Source of the DNA: Methanomassiliicoccaceae archaeon DOK | GTDB taxonomy: Archaea > Thermoplasmatota > Thermoplasmata > Methanomassiliicoccales > Methanomethylophilaceae | Assembly: GCA_009911715.1 (NCBI GenBank) | Contig: CP047880.1 | Coordinates: forward strand, 124,001-188,000 | Length of the DNA stretch: 64,000 nt | Direction of reading: 5' to 3' | Shown here: piece by piece, positions 34,562 through 43,000 of the stretch | How positions within the stretch are numbered: the stretch's first letter is position 1 | How the letters are laid out: every line of letters starts with the position of its first letter | The notes under the pieces: model-generated | The model's input: the letters and a program-made list of their open reading frames with translations, nothing else | Told to the model about the DNA's origin: nothing | The model's database searches: none | Program-made: the position numbers and the translations under genes

Positions 34562-35386
34562 ATGAGACAGCCTGCAGTGGCGGGACGCTTCTATCCCGAC
34601 GATCCGGAAGATTTGGAGGAGATGATATCCTGGTGCTTCACGCACAGGCTCGGCCCCGGGCTCCCGGCACGCGTCGGGGACTCCAGGAGGATCTCAGGGG
34701 CCATGGCTCCCCACGCCGGATACATGTGTTCGGGGATGACCGCCGCGCGCACCTACAGGGCGCTGAAGGAGGACGGGCTGCCGGAGCTCTACGTGATCAT
34801 CGGTCCCGACCACTACGGCACGGCCATGGGCAGGACCGTTATCTGTTCGGAGGATTTCGCGACCCCGCTGGGTGTGTGCAGGAGCGACAGGGAGGTGTGC
34901 TCGAGACTTGCCAGAAGGTTCCCGGACGATCCGCGTGCCCATTCCAGGGAGCATGCGATCGAGGTCCAGGTCCCGTTCATACAGTACATCGACCCCGATC
35001 CAAGGATAGTCGCGGTGACCATGGGGGTCCAGTCTCCCGGAAGCGCGGCGGAGCTGGCACAGGCCCTGAGGGAGGCTTGCGCCGACCGCGACACCGTGGT
35101 GATTGCGTCCACGGACATGTCACACTACATCCCCAAGTCGGAGGCCGCCAGGCTCGACGGAATGGTGCTAGACAGGGTCTCGGAGATGGATGTGGAGGGT
35201 ATGTACAGGACGGTTTACGGGAGCAGGGTGACCATGTGCGGATACGGCCCGACAGCCGTGGCCATGCTGTTCTCGGAGGGTTGCGAATCCCGGATGCTCG
35301 GTCATACAGACTCATACGATGCGTTGGGGATGGATCCGGACGCTGTCGTCGGCTACGCTTCGGCGGTTTTCGAGCGTCGGAACTAA
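34562..35386 (+). CDS. MEMO1-family protein (AmmeMemoRadiSam B)
   Basis: The 274-residue protein is a MEMO family member: RQPAVAGRFYPDDPEDLEEM at the start, APHAGYMCSGMTAARTYRAL, VIIGPDHYGTAMGRTVI, REHAIEVQVPFIQYI, STDMSHYIP and MCGYGPTAVAML. Conserved His residues (APHAGY, PDHYG, SREHAIE) line a metal-like site related to extradiol dioxygenases. The archaeal function is unknown; it often occurs beside an AMMECR1 and radical SAM protein, neither of which is here. Confidence 0.92.
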   Translation: MRQPAVAGRFYPDDPEDLEEMISWCFTHRLGPGLPARVGDSRRISGAMAPHAGYMCSGMTAARTYRALKEDGLPELYVIIGPDHYGTAMGRTVICSEDFATPLGVCRSDREVCSRLARRFPDDPRAHSREHAIEVQVPFIQYIDPDPRIVAVTMGVQSPGSAAELAQALREACADRDTVVIASTDMSHYIPKSEAARLDGMVLDRVSEMDVEGMYRTVYGSRVTMCGYGPTAVAMLFSEGCESRMLGHTDSYDALGMDPDAVVGYASAVFERRN

Positions 35387-35388
35387 AC

Positions 35389-35396
35389 TTTATAGT
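35389..35396 (+). promoter_or_regulatory. TATA box of zinc-ribbon membrane protein gene
   Basis: TTTATAGT lies 19 nt before ATG 35416 and just after the MEMO gene stop, so the next gene has its own leaderless promoter. Confidence 0.5.
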
Positions 35397-35415
35397 TCAT
35401 CGTCCATTCATCCTC

Positions 35416-35982
35416 ATGGAAGACAACCAGAACTTCTGTGTGCAGTGCGGACAGATCCTGGCGGAAGACGCCAAGTTCTGCCCGTCCTGCGGTGCGAGGG
35501 TCCCGGGAAGGAACCCGGAACTGGTTGAGCAGGACAGGCAGGCGGTGCGCGACGTCATGAAGTACCGCATGTACTGGGCCATCGCCCTGATGCTCATCTA
35601 CTCCATCCCGTTCCTCATCATCGGCGTCTACCTGGCCGTCGATCTGGACAGCATCGTCAACATGATCATGACGGACCCGCTGTACGCCGACTACGTCGAC
35701 TACTACGGATGGACCTACGACCAGCTGCACGACGTGCTCTACTACGCCAGCTTCGTGTACATCCTCTCCTCGGTCTGCGGAATCGTCTCCGCGGCGCTGT
35801 GCTGGAAGAGGACCCACTACTGGGTGGCGCTCATCCTGTGCGTCGTGTCCATGTTCACCGGCGCCATGGGCCTCTTCGCCCTGTTCATGGGGATGTTCGC
35901 CTTCTGGACCATCCTCACAAGCAAGCTCTCCTTCAGGGAGTATGAGGATCAGCTCGAGGGCGAGCTGAACAAGATCCAGTGA
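35416..35982 (+). CDS. Zinc-ribbon membrane protein
   Basis: This 188-residue protein starts with a zinc ribbon (FCVQCGQ...KFCPSCGARV, residues ~8-28). It continues with about four membrane helices: YWAIALMLIYSIPFLIIGVY, a helix near YYASFVYILSSVCGIVSAA, YWVALILCVVSMFTGAMGLF and ALFMGMFAFWTILTS. It has the same general plan as the TM2 protein at 9433 but no TM2 signature. Function unknown. Confidence 0.78.
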   Translation: MEDNQNFCVQCGQILAEDAKFCPSCGARVPGRNPELVEQDRQAVRDVMKYRMYWAIALMLIYSIPFLIIGVYLAVDLDSIVNMIMTDPLYADYVDYYGWTYDQLHDVLYYASFVYILSSVCGIVSAALCWKRTHYWVALILCVVSMFTGAMGLFALFMGMFAFWTILTSKLSFREYEDQLEGELNKIQ

Positions 35983-36006
35983 TCGAAAACCGGTAAAACG
36001 TTTTCA

Positions 36007-36026
36007 GGGGAGGGTCTCCCCTCCCC
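36007..36026. terminator. Bidirectional hairpin terminator
   Basis: GGGGAGGG (36007-36014) pairs with CCCTCCCC (36019-36026) around TCTC. T-rich tracts lie on both sides, between the convergent membrane protein and RPA-partner genes. Confidence 0.65.
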
Positions 36027-36037
36027 GTCATATTTTC

Positions 36038-36943
36038 TCAGATGCGCTTCAGGTACCTGAGGTTGGGTTCGTAGACGAGTCCCTTGTCCATGAGGACGTT
36101 GGATATCTCCTCGAGCTCGATGCTGCTGATGCCCTCGGCCTCGGCGCGCCTCTCCAGTTCGTCCCTGGGTGCGCCCTTGCCGTCGGTGTCCAGCTCCTCG
36201 AGCATGTTGAGGATGATGTCCTCCAGCTGTCCGTGGTTGTGCTCCTCGGAGCCGCCGTTGTCGATGTCGATCTCGTCCGGCTCGTTGGACAGGTCCTCGG
36301 GGAATCCGAAGTCCACATCCCTCTCGGGCAGGAGCATGCGGAGGGCGTTCTGGATGGTCTTGAGGTACATCGCCGAGTCCGGAAGCTGTCCGTAGTTGTC
36401 CAGGGCGTAGAGCAGTCCCTCGGCCTCCGCCTCCGTCATGCCCATGGCGAGCAGGTCCGGGACCTTCGCGTCGGGCATCCCGAGGACGGTCTTGGCGTTC
36501 TTCAGCCTCCTCCACGTGGATTTGGCGGTCTCCAGCAGCCACTCGTTGCGGGTCTGCTCGTCGATCTTGATTATGTGCTCCGGCCTGACGGACACGAAGA
36601 CCCTCTGGTCGTCGGTCGTGTAGGTCCTGACCCTGCCGACGGCCGCCACGAAGCACGGAGCCTCCAGGTCGGCCATCGCTGCGGACGCCTCGGGCTGGTA
36701 CCTGCCGACGTTGATGTAGTAGTTCCCGCTGACGTCCTGCACCCTGACCTTCCACATCGGCTCGTCGGGCGATCCGATGTTCTCCTTCTCGGTCATGACC
36801 CCGGCGATGAGGACCCTGTTCATCTTGGCGCCGAGCGGCGACACGACGTAGGACGGCATCTTCTCCTCAGTGGCCTTGATCTCCAGCGAGGAGCCGTTGA
36901 GCTCCGTCGCGAAGACCCTCCATGCTGTCTCCCTCGAGTTCAT
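36038..36943 (-). CDS. rpap: RPA-associated OB-fold protein
   Basis: The 301-residue protein fits the archaeal RPA-associated family. It has an OB fold (NRVLIAGVMTEKENIGSPDE, WKVRVQDVSGNYYINVGRYQ, FVAAVGRVRTYTTDDQRVFV) and a helical C-terminal region ending in a winged-helix-like unit (LERRAEAEGISSIELEEISN, VLMDKGLVYEPNLRYLKRI). These proteins bind RPA and single-stranded DNA. It overlaps the rpa stop by 4 bp and is co-transcribed with it. Confidence 0.88.
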   Translation of the reverse strand: MNSRETAWRVFATELNGSSLEIKATEEKMPSYVVSPLGAKMNRVLIAGVMTEKENIGSPDEPMWKVRVQDVSGNYYINVGRYQPEASAAMADLEAPCFVAAVGRVRTYTTDDQRVFVSVRPEHIIKIDEQTRNEWLLETAKSTWRRLKNAKTVLGMPDAKVPDLLAMGMTEAEAEGLLYALDNYGQLPDSAMYLKTIQNALRMLLPERDVDFGFPEDLSNEPDEIDIDNGGSEEHNHGQLEDIILNMLEELDTDGKGAPRDELERRAEAEGISSIELEEISNVLMDKGLVYEPNLRYLKRI

Positions 36944-38262
36944 ATTGCCGCCTCCACCTCTGCGAGGAGCTTCTCTGCCTCCTCCTCAATGTTGACCTCG
37001 ACGTTGTCGGCGGACCTGACTATCATGTTGGGTCCGTAGTCGTCGCTCATGACGTTGCCGGTGATGGTGATCCTGTGCATCAGGATCCTGCCCATGAGCT
37101 CCCTGGCGACGACGCCCTCGCCCTTCGCCGCGGCGAGGCCCTCGGCGGCCTTCATGGAGACGCCTGTGAGCTTCTCGGTGTCGGCCCTGTTGACGACTGC
37201 GCCGATGGCGCCGGTCCCGTCGTCAATGACTATCTTCATCCTGAGGTCAGGCACGCCGTCGACCTGTCCGTGCGCGGTGCACACCCCGTTGAGGATCGAC
37301 CTGTTGCACTGGGGGCACCTCTTGATGAGCCCGCTGCCGCCCTTCATGTCGACGACGAGGCCCTCGAGTGTGATGTCGAGTCCCCCTCCGATTCTGGCTA
37401 TCTCCGCGACGGTCTTCTTCGTGGACCCGGAGTCCACGATGTCGAACACGGCGTCGACCCTGCTGACCTCGCAGCGGTCGCCCATGTTCAGCTGGGGGAT
37501 GCCCTTCCATGCGCGGATGTACGCGTTCTTGGCGCAGATGGTCTCCCCGACCTTGAGCTCGAAGTCGTGCCAGGCAGAGTACTGGATCTTGCCGGTGTCG
37601 TCGGCGATCAGTCCGGAGTAGACGGTCTTGGCCTCACCCCTGACGGTGATCTTCCTGGCCTCCGTGGAGACGATCTGTCCCGTGACGGTGACGTTCCCCA
37701 TGCCCTCGCGGATGTCCCCGATCTTGCACTCCTGCGCGGAGAGCGATATTGTGCGGTCCGGCACGTCGAGGGTGACGCCGGGGGCCGGCTCGACCCTTCC
37801 GCGGTTGCCCAGGTTGATCTGCACCCTCTCGTTCCAGAGCTTGCAGTAGCAGTTCCTGAAGTAGTAGACGGAGCCCTTCTCCAGCATGACGCTGCCGGGC
37901 TCCCAAAGTGTGAACGAGGCCGTCGACGTCTCGTCCCCGAGGATTCCGGAGACGATGGTCTTGTTGAGCCCCTTGACCGTGATGTTCTTGCTCTCGACGT
38001 ACACCACCTTGGCGAGGACGTCGACGTTCTGCTCCGTGCCGGAGAGGTCGGCGATCTTCTTCACCACCGAGGACGCGGTCACGAAAGAGGAGCTGTCGGA
38101 GCCGCCGTACTTCCTGATGATCCCGCGCTTGGCGGACTCGATGTTCACGTGGTAGTCGTTGAGGTACTTGTTCAGCTCGGCCTCGAGCTGTTCGTCGTCG
38201 ATCTTGTCTCCGAGCACCCTTTTCATCTCTTCAATATGGGGTGTTAGTTCTGTTCTATCCAA
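36940..38262 (-). CDS. rpa: Replication protein A (single-stranded DNA-binding)
   Basis: This 440-residue protein has at least three OB folds (from ~65, ~170 and ~275) and a zinc finger in CPQCNRSILNGVCTAHGQVD. Repeated motifs are VVYVESKNITVKGLNKTIVS, TGQIVSTEARKITVRGEAKT and W.PGSV. It protects single-stranded DNA in replication and repair. The start is TTG 38262 with GGGAGG about 8 nt upstream; no ATG suits the N-terminal helix. The gene is divergent from purP. Confidence 0.93.
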   Translation of the reverse strand: MDRTELTPHIEEMKRVLGDKIDDEQLEAELNKYLNDYHVNIESAKRGIIRKYGGSDSSSFVTASSVVKKIADLSGTEQNVDVLAKVVYVESKNITVKGLNKTIVSGILGDETSTASFTLWEPGSVMLEKGSVYYFRNCYCKLWNERVQINLGNRGRVEPAPGVTLDVPDRTISLSAQECKIGDIREGMGNVTVTGQIVSTEARKITVRGEAKTVYSGLIADDTGKIQYSAWHDFELKVGETICAKNAYIRAWKGIPQLNMGDRCEVSRVDAVFDIVDSGSTKKTVAEIARIGGGLDITLEGLVVDMKGGSGLIKRCPQCNRSILNGVCTAHGQVDGVPDLRMKIVIDDGTGAIGAVVNRADTEKLTGVSMKAAEGLAAAKGEGVVARELMGRILMHRITITGNVMSDDYGPNMIVRSADNVEVNIEEEAEKLLAEVEAAI

Positions 38263-38402
38263 TGTATCGACCTCCCGCGAACGGGATGAATCACCATCGG
38301 TGAGGACCTATTTAATCCAAAGGAGGGGGTGTCCGAACAACCCCCGCCGGGGCCGAAAAACCCCTGAAACCACGTAGTCCACACGGTCCGGAGCCAACAT
38401 AG

Positions 38403-38410
38403 TTAAATGG
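38403..38410 (+). promoter_or_regulatory. TATA box of purP
   Basis: TTAAATGG lies 19 nt before ATG 38430, giving a leaderless transcript. Confidence 0.5.
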
Positions 38411-38429
38411 GCTAACGCAATAACTGGAC

Positions 38430-39503
38430 ATGGTTCCCAAGAGCAAAATCGAAGAGATTCTGGACGGGTACGACACCAGCGACATCACCATCGCCACGCT
38501 GTGCTCTCACTCGTCGCTTCAGATCTTCCACGGCGCGAGGAAGATGGGCTTCAAGACCCTTGGGCTCACCATAACTCATAGCACGAAGTACTACGACGCG
38601 TTTCCGCTCGCCAAGCCCGACGAGATCCTCAGGTACAAGGACTTCGACGACTTCGACGAGCGCACCGGGGAGCTGCTGGACAGGAACGTCATCATCATTC
38701 CCCACGGCTCCTTCGTGGAGTACATGGGGTCCCGCAGGTTCTCCGACATGGAGGTCCCCTCGTACGGGAACCGCGCGGTCCTGAACTGGGAGTCCGACAG
38801 GGACATGCAGAGGCAGTGGATCACCGGCGCCGGTGTCCCCATGCCCCGCCTGATCACAGACGCAAGGGAGATCGACGAACCCGTGATGGTCAAGTACCAC
38901 GGCGCCAAGGGCGGAAGGGGGTACTTCATAGCAATGGACTATCCCGACTTCAAGATGTCAATCGACCCCACCCAGCCGTACACGATCCAGGAGTACTGTC
39001 TCGGGACCAGGTACTACATGCACTTCTTCTACGACCCGTTCAAGACCGACGGGTACAGGTGCGAGCAGGGCGGGTCCCTGGAGCTGCTCTCGATGGACAG
39101 GAGGGACGAGTCCAACATCGACGAGATGTACAAGCTCGGCTCCATAGAGGAGTCCAAGAGGCACGGCCTGTACCCCTCGTTCGTGGTCACAGGCAACACG
39201 CCGGTCGTCCTGAGGGAGTCGCTGCTCCCGAAGGCATTCGAGATGGCGGAGAAGATCGTCAACAAGTCCTACGAGCTCTTCGGAGGCATGTGGGGCCCGT
39301 TCTGCCTGGAGACCGTCGTCAACGACAAGCTGCAGTTCAAGGTCTTCGAGATATCCACGAGGATCGTCGCTGGAACGAACCCGTTCATCTCCGGGTCCCC
39401 GTACGCCGACCTGATCTACCCCGGCCTGAGCACCGGTGCCAGGATGGCCATGGAGATCAAGGACTCCATCACGCAGGGCCACTTCAAGGACATAATGTCC
39501 TGA
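38430..39503 (+). CDS. purP: FAICAR synthetase PurP
   Basis: The 357-residue ATP-grasp enzyme uses formate and ATP to formylate AICAR to FAICAR, the archaeal form of the ninth purine step. Seen are ATLCSHSSLQIFHGARKMGF, IPHGSFVEYMG, PVMVKYHGAKGGRGYFIAMD, the QEYCLGTRYYMHFFYDPFK core and RIVAGTNPFISGSPY. Length fits the family. The window also encodes a full PurH with a transformylase domain, so this step appears to be duplicated. Confidence 0.95.
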   Translation: MVPKSKIEEILDGYDTSDITIATLCSHSSLQIFHGARKMGFKTLGLTITHSTKYYDAFPLAKPDEILRYKDFDDFDERTGELLDRNVIIIPHGSFVEYMGSRRFSDMEVPSYGNRAVLNWESDRDMQRQWITGAGVPMPRLITDAREIDEPVMVKYHGAKGGRGYFIAMDYPDFKMSIDPTQPYTIQEYCLGTRYYMHFFYDPFKTDGYRCEQGGSLELLSMDRRDESNIDEMYKLGSIEESKRHGLYPSFVVTGNTPVVLRESLLPKAFEMAEKIVNKSYELFGGMWGPFCLETVVNDKLQFKVFEISTRIVAGTNPFISGSPYADLIYPGLSTGARMAMEIKDSITQGHFKDIMS

Positions 39504-39595
39504 GCCGGGTCACGGTACGCATCCGTTCGACAGCATCTGCCGTCAGCGTCAGCTCCGGCCACGCGCGGCCCGGGTTCTTCCCAGACGGTGTGCTG

Positions 39596-40495
39596 TCATC
39601 CGGCGGCGTTCTGTCTTCTGGGCTTTCCCGCGAACTCCGAAATGGCCAGTCCGGCAAGCGTCATCGCGGTTCCTACGACCATCAGCCAGGTCACCTCCTC
39701 GCCGAGGAATGCGGCGGAGGACACAACCGTCACGACCGGGATCATGTAGATGTACACGCTGGTCTCCACGGCCCCGAGGTTGCGGGTGGCGAGGCCCCAG
39801 GTCACGAAGCACATCGCCGACGCCACGATTCCCAGGAAGAGCATGTGGCCGAGCATCGACGGGTCGGCCAGGAGCCCGAGGTCGGGGTCGAACCCGAGGA
39901 CCATGGCAGCGGGGATCATGAACAGCAGGCCGTAGGCGAAGGTCCTGCGCGTGGTCTGGACGGTCCCGTACCCGAATGTGCTGATCTTCCTGAGGATTAC
40001 CGAGTAGACGGCCCAGACTAGCGCCGCCAGGAACGCGAGGGCGTCCCCGAGGGGGTCGAGGTGCATGTCCTGGCCGTTGAACATTATGAGGCATATCCCG
40101 GAGATGGCGACTACGAAACCGACGACGAACCCTCTGCCCAGGCGGTCGACGTACAGGACGCGCATCAGGATCGCGGTGAATAGCGGTGCCACAGCCACGA
40201 TCACGCCCACGTTGGACGCCATGGTGTACGTGAGCGCTATGTTCTCCAGCAGGTAATACAGGCAGATCCCGCACAGCCCGGCACCGGCGAACCACAGCTC
40301 CTGCCGCCTGTCGGTCACGTGCATCAGCCTGGGGCAGATTATGCACAGGACGACGAACCCGATGCCCATCCTTATCAGGAGTATCTCCACGGGCTCGAAG
40401 CCCTCCAGCAGGGCCTTCGTCGACACGAAAGTGACTCCCCACACGAGGACCGAGAACAGCGCGGCGGCGTGCCCTGTCCAAACGGATTCGTCCAT
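39596..40495 (-). CDS. EamA/DMT-superfamily transporter
   Basis: This 299-residue protein has ten hydrophobic segments in two five-helix EamA repeats (HAAALFSVLVWGVTFVSTKA and ALAFLAALVWAVYSVILRKI mark each start). The last repeat ends EEVTWLMVVGTAMTLAGLAI. It belongs to the drug/metabolite transporter group that exports small metabolites; the substrate cannot be predicted. It stands alone between purP and the aminotransferase. Confidence 0.9.
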   Translation of the reverse strand: MDESVWTGHAAALFSVLVWGVTFVSTKALLEGFEPVEILLIRMGIGFVVLCIICPRLMHVTDRRQELWFAGAGLCGICLYYLLENIALTYTMASNVGVIVAVAPLFTAILMRVLYVDRLGRGFVVGFVVAISGICLIMFNGQDMHLDPLGDALAFLAALVWAVYSVILRKISTFGYGTVQTTRRTFAYGLLFMIPAAMVLGFDPDLGLLADPSMLGHMLFLGIVASAMCFVTWGLATRNLGAVETSVYIYMIPVVTVVSSAAFLGEEVTWLMVVGTAMTLAGLAISEFAGKPRRQNAAG

Positions 40496-40621
40496 GAGTC
40501 CCCGAAGGACGCCGTGTATTTGGATGTCACCGCGGGTCCCGTCCGGTCACCGCATCCCCTTGACGGCCCGTCCGAAGCCTTTAAGATTAAACGCGTGCAT
40601 GGGCGCGAACGAGGCATCCCA

Positions 40622-41776
40622 ATGGTATCCAAGAGACTTCAGGAGATCCCCGCTTCAGGAACGATCGCAATATCAAATCTGGTAAGCCAGATGAAATCCG
40701 AGGGCATCGACATAGTCTCATTCTCGATGGGCGAGCCCGACTTCACCACCCCGGAGAACATCATCGACGCCTGCTGCGACTCGCTTCACAGGGGCTTCAC
40801 CCACTACACCCCCTCGATGGGGATCCCGGAGCTCAGGAAGGCCATCGCCGACATGACGCGCACCAACAACAACGTGCCCTGCGACGCGTCCAACGTCCTG
40901 GTCACCCCGTGCAAGCAGGCCATCTTCATGACCATGCTGGCATACATCGATCCCGGCGATGAGGTCATACTGGCGGACCCGTCATGGGTTTCCTACGAGG
41001 CCTGCGTGCGTCTGGCCGGAGGGGTCCCCGTGTACGTTCCCACCAGGTTCGAGGACAACTTCGTCCTAGATCCCGCACTGGTGGAGGCGGCCATCACCCC
41101 CAGGACCAAGATGATCATCCTGAACACCCCCTCCAACCCCACGGGGGCCGTGATCCCCGCCGACGTCCTGAAGCAGATCGCGGACATCGCCATGGCCCAC
41201 AACATCAAGGTGTTCTCCGACGAGATCTACGAGGCCATCGTGTACGAGGGCAAGCACACCTCCATCGCATCATTCCCCGGCATGTTCGAGAACACGATCA
41301 TCGTGTCCGGGCTGTCCAAGAGCTACGCCATGACCGGATGGAGGCTCGGATGGGCCATCGCCCCCAAGGAGGACATCGCCAACATCAACAAGCTCCAGTC
41401 CCACTCCATCTCCTGCTGCGTCTCGTTCACCCAGGAGGCCGCGGTGGAGGCCATCACGGGACCGCAGGACTCCAAGATCGCGATGGTGAAGGAGTTCAGG
41501 AAGCGCCGCGATCTGGCACTGGACCTGATCTCGGAGATCCCCGGCATGGAGTGCAACGTGCCCCAGGGGGCCTTCTACCTGTTCCCCAAGTACTCCGTGG
41601 ACATGCCCTCGGCCAAGCTGGCGGAGGTCCTGCTCAGGGAGGGCCATGTGGCCGTCACCCCCGGAACCGCGTTCGGGCCCGGAGGGGAGGGATTCTTCAG
41701 GGTCTCCTACGCCGCCTCCGAGGAGCAGATCCGCGAGGGACTCGGCAGGATCAAGAGGACGCTGGCACAGCTCTGA
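40622..41776 (+). CDS. Class I/II pyridoxal-phosphate aminotransferase
   Basis: The 384-residue protein is an aspartate aminotransferase-like fold-type I enzyme. Landmarks are SFSMGEPDFTTPENIIDACC, GFTHYTPSMGIPELRKAIAD, ILNTPSNPTGAVIPADVL, FSDEIYEAIVYEGKHTSIAS and the PLP lysine in GLSKSYAMTGWRLGWAI; the phosphate-binding RVSYA is near the end. The substrate (aspartate, aromatic or alanine) cannot be told apart. It is followed by a strong terminator. Confidence 0.92.
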   Translation: MVSKRLQEIPASGTIAISNLVSQMKSEGIDIVSFSMGEPDFTTPENIIDACCDSLHRGFTHYTPSMGIPELRKAIADMTRTNNNVPCDASNVLVTPCKQAIFMTMLAYIDPGDEVILADPSWVSYEACVRLAGGVPVYVPTRFEDNFVLDPALVEAAITPRTKMIILNTPSNPTGAVIPADVLKQIADIAMAHNIKVFSDEIYEAIVYEGKHTSIASFPGMFENTIIVSGLSKSYAMTGWRLGWAIAPKEDIANINKLQSHSISCCVSFTQEAAVEAITGPQDSKIAMVKEFRKRRDLALDLISEIPGMECNVPQGAFYLFPKYSVDMPSAKLAEVLLREGHVAVTPGTAFGPGGEGFFRVSYAASEEQIREGLGRIKRTLAQL

Positions 41777-41788
41777 TCCATTTCAAAA

Positions 41789-41811
41789 CGCCGATGGTCC
41801 GGCCATCGGCG
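41789..41811 (+). terminator. Terminator after the aminotransferase
   Basis: CGCCGATGG (41789-41797) pairs with CCATCGGCG (41803-41811), followed by GATCCTTTTT. Confidence 0.7.
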
Positions 41812-41933
41812 GATCCTTTTTCCACAGACCCGTCCGTCCCCACTTCGGAGAACAGGCGGGCCGGCACGCGCGCGCGTTTCTTATAGGACCTCTCAGATTA
41901 CCTGACGTCGCCCTTCGGGCATGAGGGATTATA

Positions 41934-42998
41934 TTGAGCAGGACTCTTTTCACGGTGGGACCCGTCTATGTGGCCCCGGACACTCTCGAATCGATGAACA
42001 AGCCGATGATCACGCACAGGTCCAAGGAGTACAAGGAGCTCCACGCCGACATCGTCGAGAAGATCAAGAAGACCCTCGACACCGACATGGAGGTGTTCCT
42101 CGTCGCCGGTTCCGCCACAGCCTTCCTCGAGGGGGTCATCAGGAACGGCGTGAGGGAGAAGTCCCTTGGCATCACAAACGGATCCTTCGGGAACAGGTCC
42201 ATCGAGATCGGGGAGCTCAACGGAAAGACCGTGGAGAAGGTCCAGGTCGAGTGGGGCAAGGCGATGAAGCCCGCCGACATCGAGGGCAAGGTCACAAAGG
42301 ACATCGAGATGGTCCACTGGGTCAGCAACGAGTCCTCCACCGGAGTGTTCAGCGACTCTGTCGCCCTGGCCAACGCCGTCAGGGAGCAGAACCCCGACGC
42401 CCTGATGATGGTCGACGCCGTCACATCCGCATACGCTATGGACATCAAGGTCAAGGAGATGGACGTCGACGCCGTCGTCTTCGGGACGCAGAAGGCTCTC
42501 GCCCTCCCGCCCGGACTCGCCATCCTGCTCTGCTCCGAGAGGCTCCTGGAGAAGGCCAAGACGGTCCCCAACCGCGGATTCTACACCGACCTGCTGAAGA
42601 TCAAGAAGCAGAGCGACAACAACTACGCCCTCACCACGCCTCCCGTGTCCATCATGTACGGTCTGGACTACCAGCTGGACAAGGCCCTCAGGGAGGGCAT
42701 GTCCGCCCGCTACGAGCGCCACCAGAAGATGGCCGACATGGTCCGCGCCTGGGCAGACAAGAACATGGAGGGCATCTTCCCCGAGAAGGGATACCAGTCC
42801 AACTCCATCGGGGTCATCAACAAGGGGGCGCTGGACTTCGACGCGTTCCATTCCAAGCTGAAGGCCAGGGGATACGAGATCTCCAACGGCTACGGCGACA
42901 TCAAGGAGAAGACTTTCAGGATCGGACACCTGGGCGACACCACGCCCGAGATGGTCGCCGATCTCCTGTCCGTAATGGACGAAATTATGGAGGAATGA
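41934..42998 (+). CDS. SerC-like class V aminotransferase
   Basis: The 354-residue protein is a class V aminotransferase related to alanine-glyoxylate transaminase: LFTVGPVYVAPDTLESMNKP, ITHRSKEYKELHADIVEKIK, VFLVAGSATAFLEGVIRNGV, MMVDAVTSAYAMDIKVKEMD and the PLP lysine in FGTQKALALPPGLAILL. In archaea this type converts 3-phosphohydroxypyruvate to phosphoserine. The placement immediately before serA supports that. It starts at TTG 41934 with GAGGGAT upstream. Confidence 0.88.
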   Translation: MSRTLFTVGPVYVAPDTLESMNKPMITHRSKEYKELHADIVEKIKKTLDTDMEVFLVAGSATAFLEGVIRNGVREKSLGITNGSFGNRSIEIGELNGKTVEKVQVEWGKAMKPADIEGKVTKDIEMVHWVSNESSTGVFSDSVALANAVREQNPDALMMVDAVTSAYAMDIKVKEMDVDAVVFGTQKALALPPGLAILLCSERLLEKAKTVPNRGFYTDLLKIKKQSDNNYALTTPPVSIMYGLDYQLDKALREGMSARYERHQKMADMVRAWADKNMEGIFPEKGYQSNSIGVINKGALDFDAFHSKLKARGYEISNGYGDIKEKTFRIGHLGDTTPEMVADLLSVMDEIMEE

Positions 42999-43000
42999 AG

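Noticed and set aside
36922-38247. Long open frame antisense to rpa
   Set aside because: Same GC artefact; rpa on the other strand has clear OB folds and a zinc finger.
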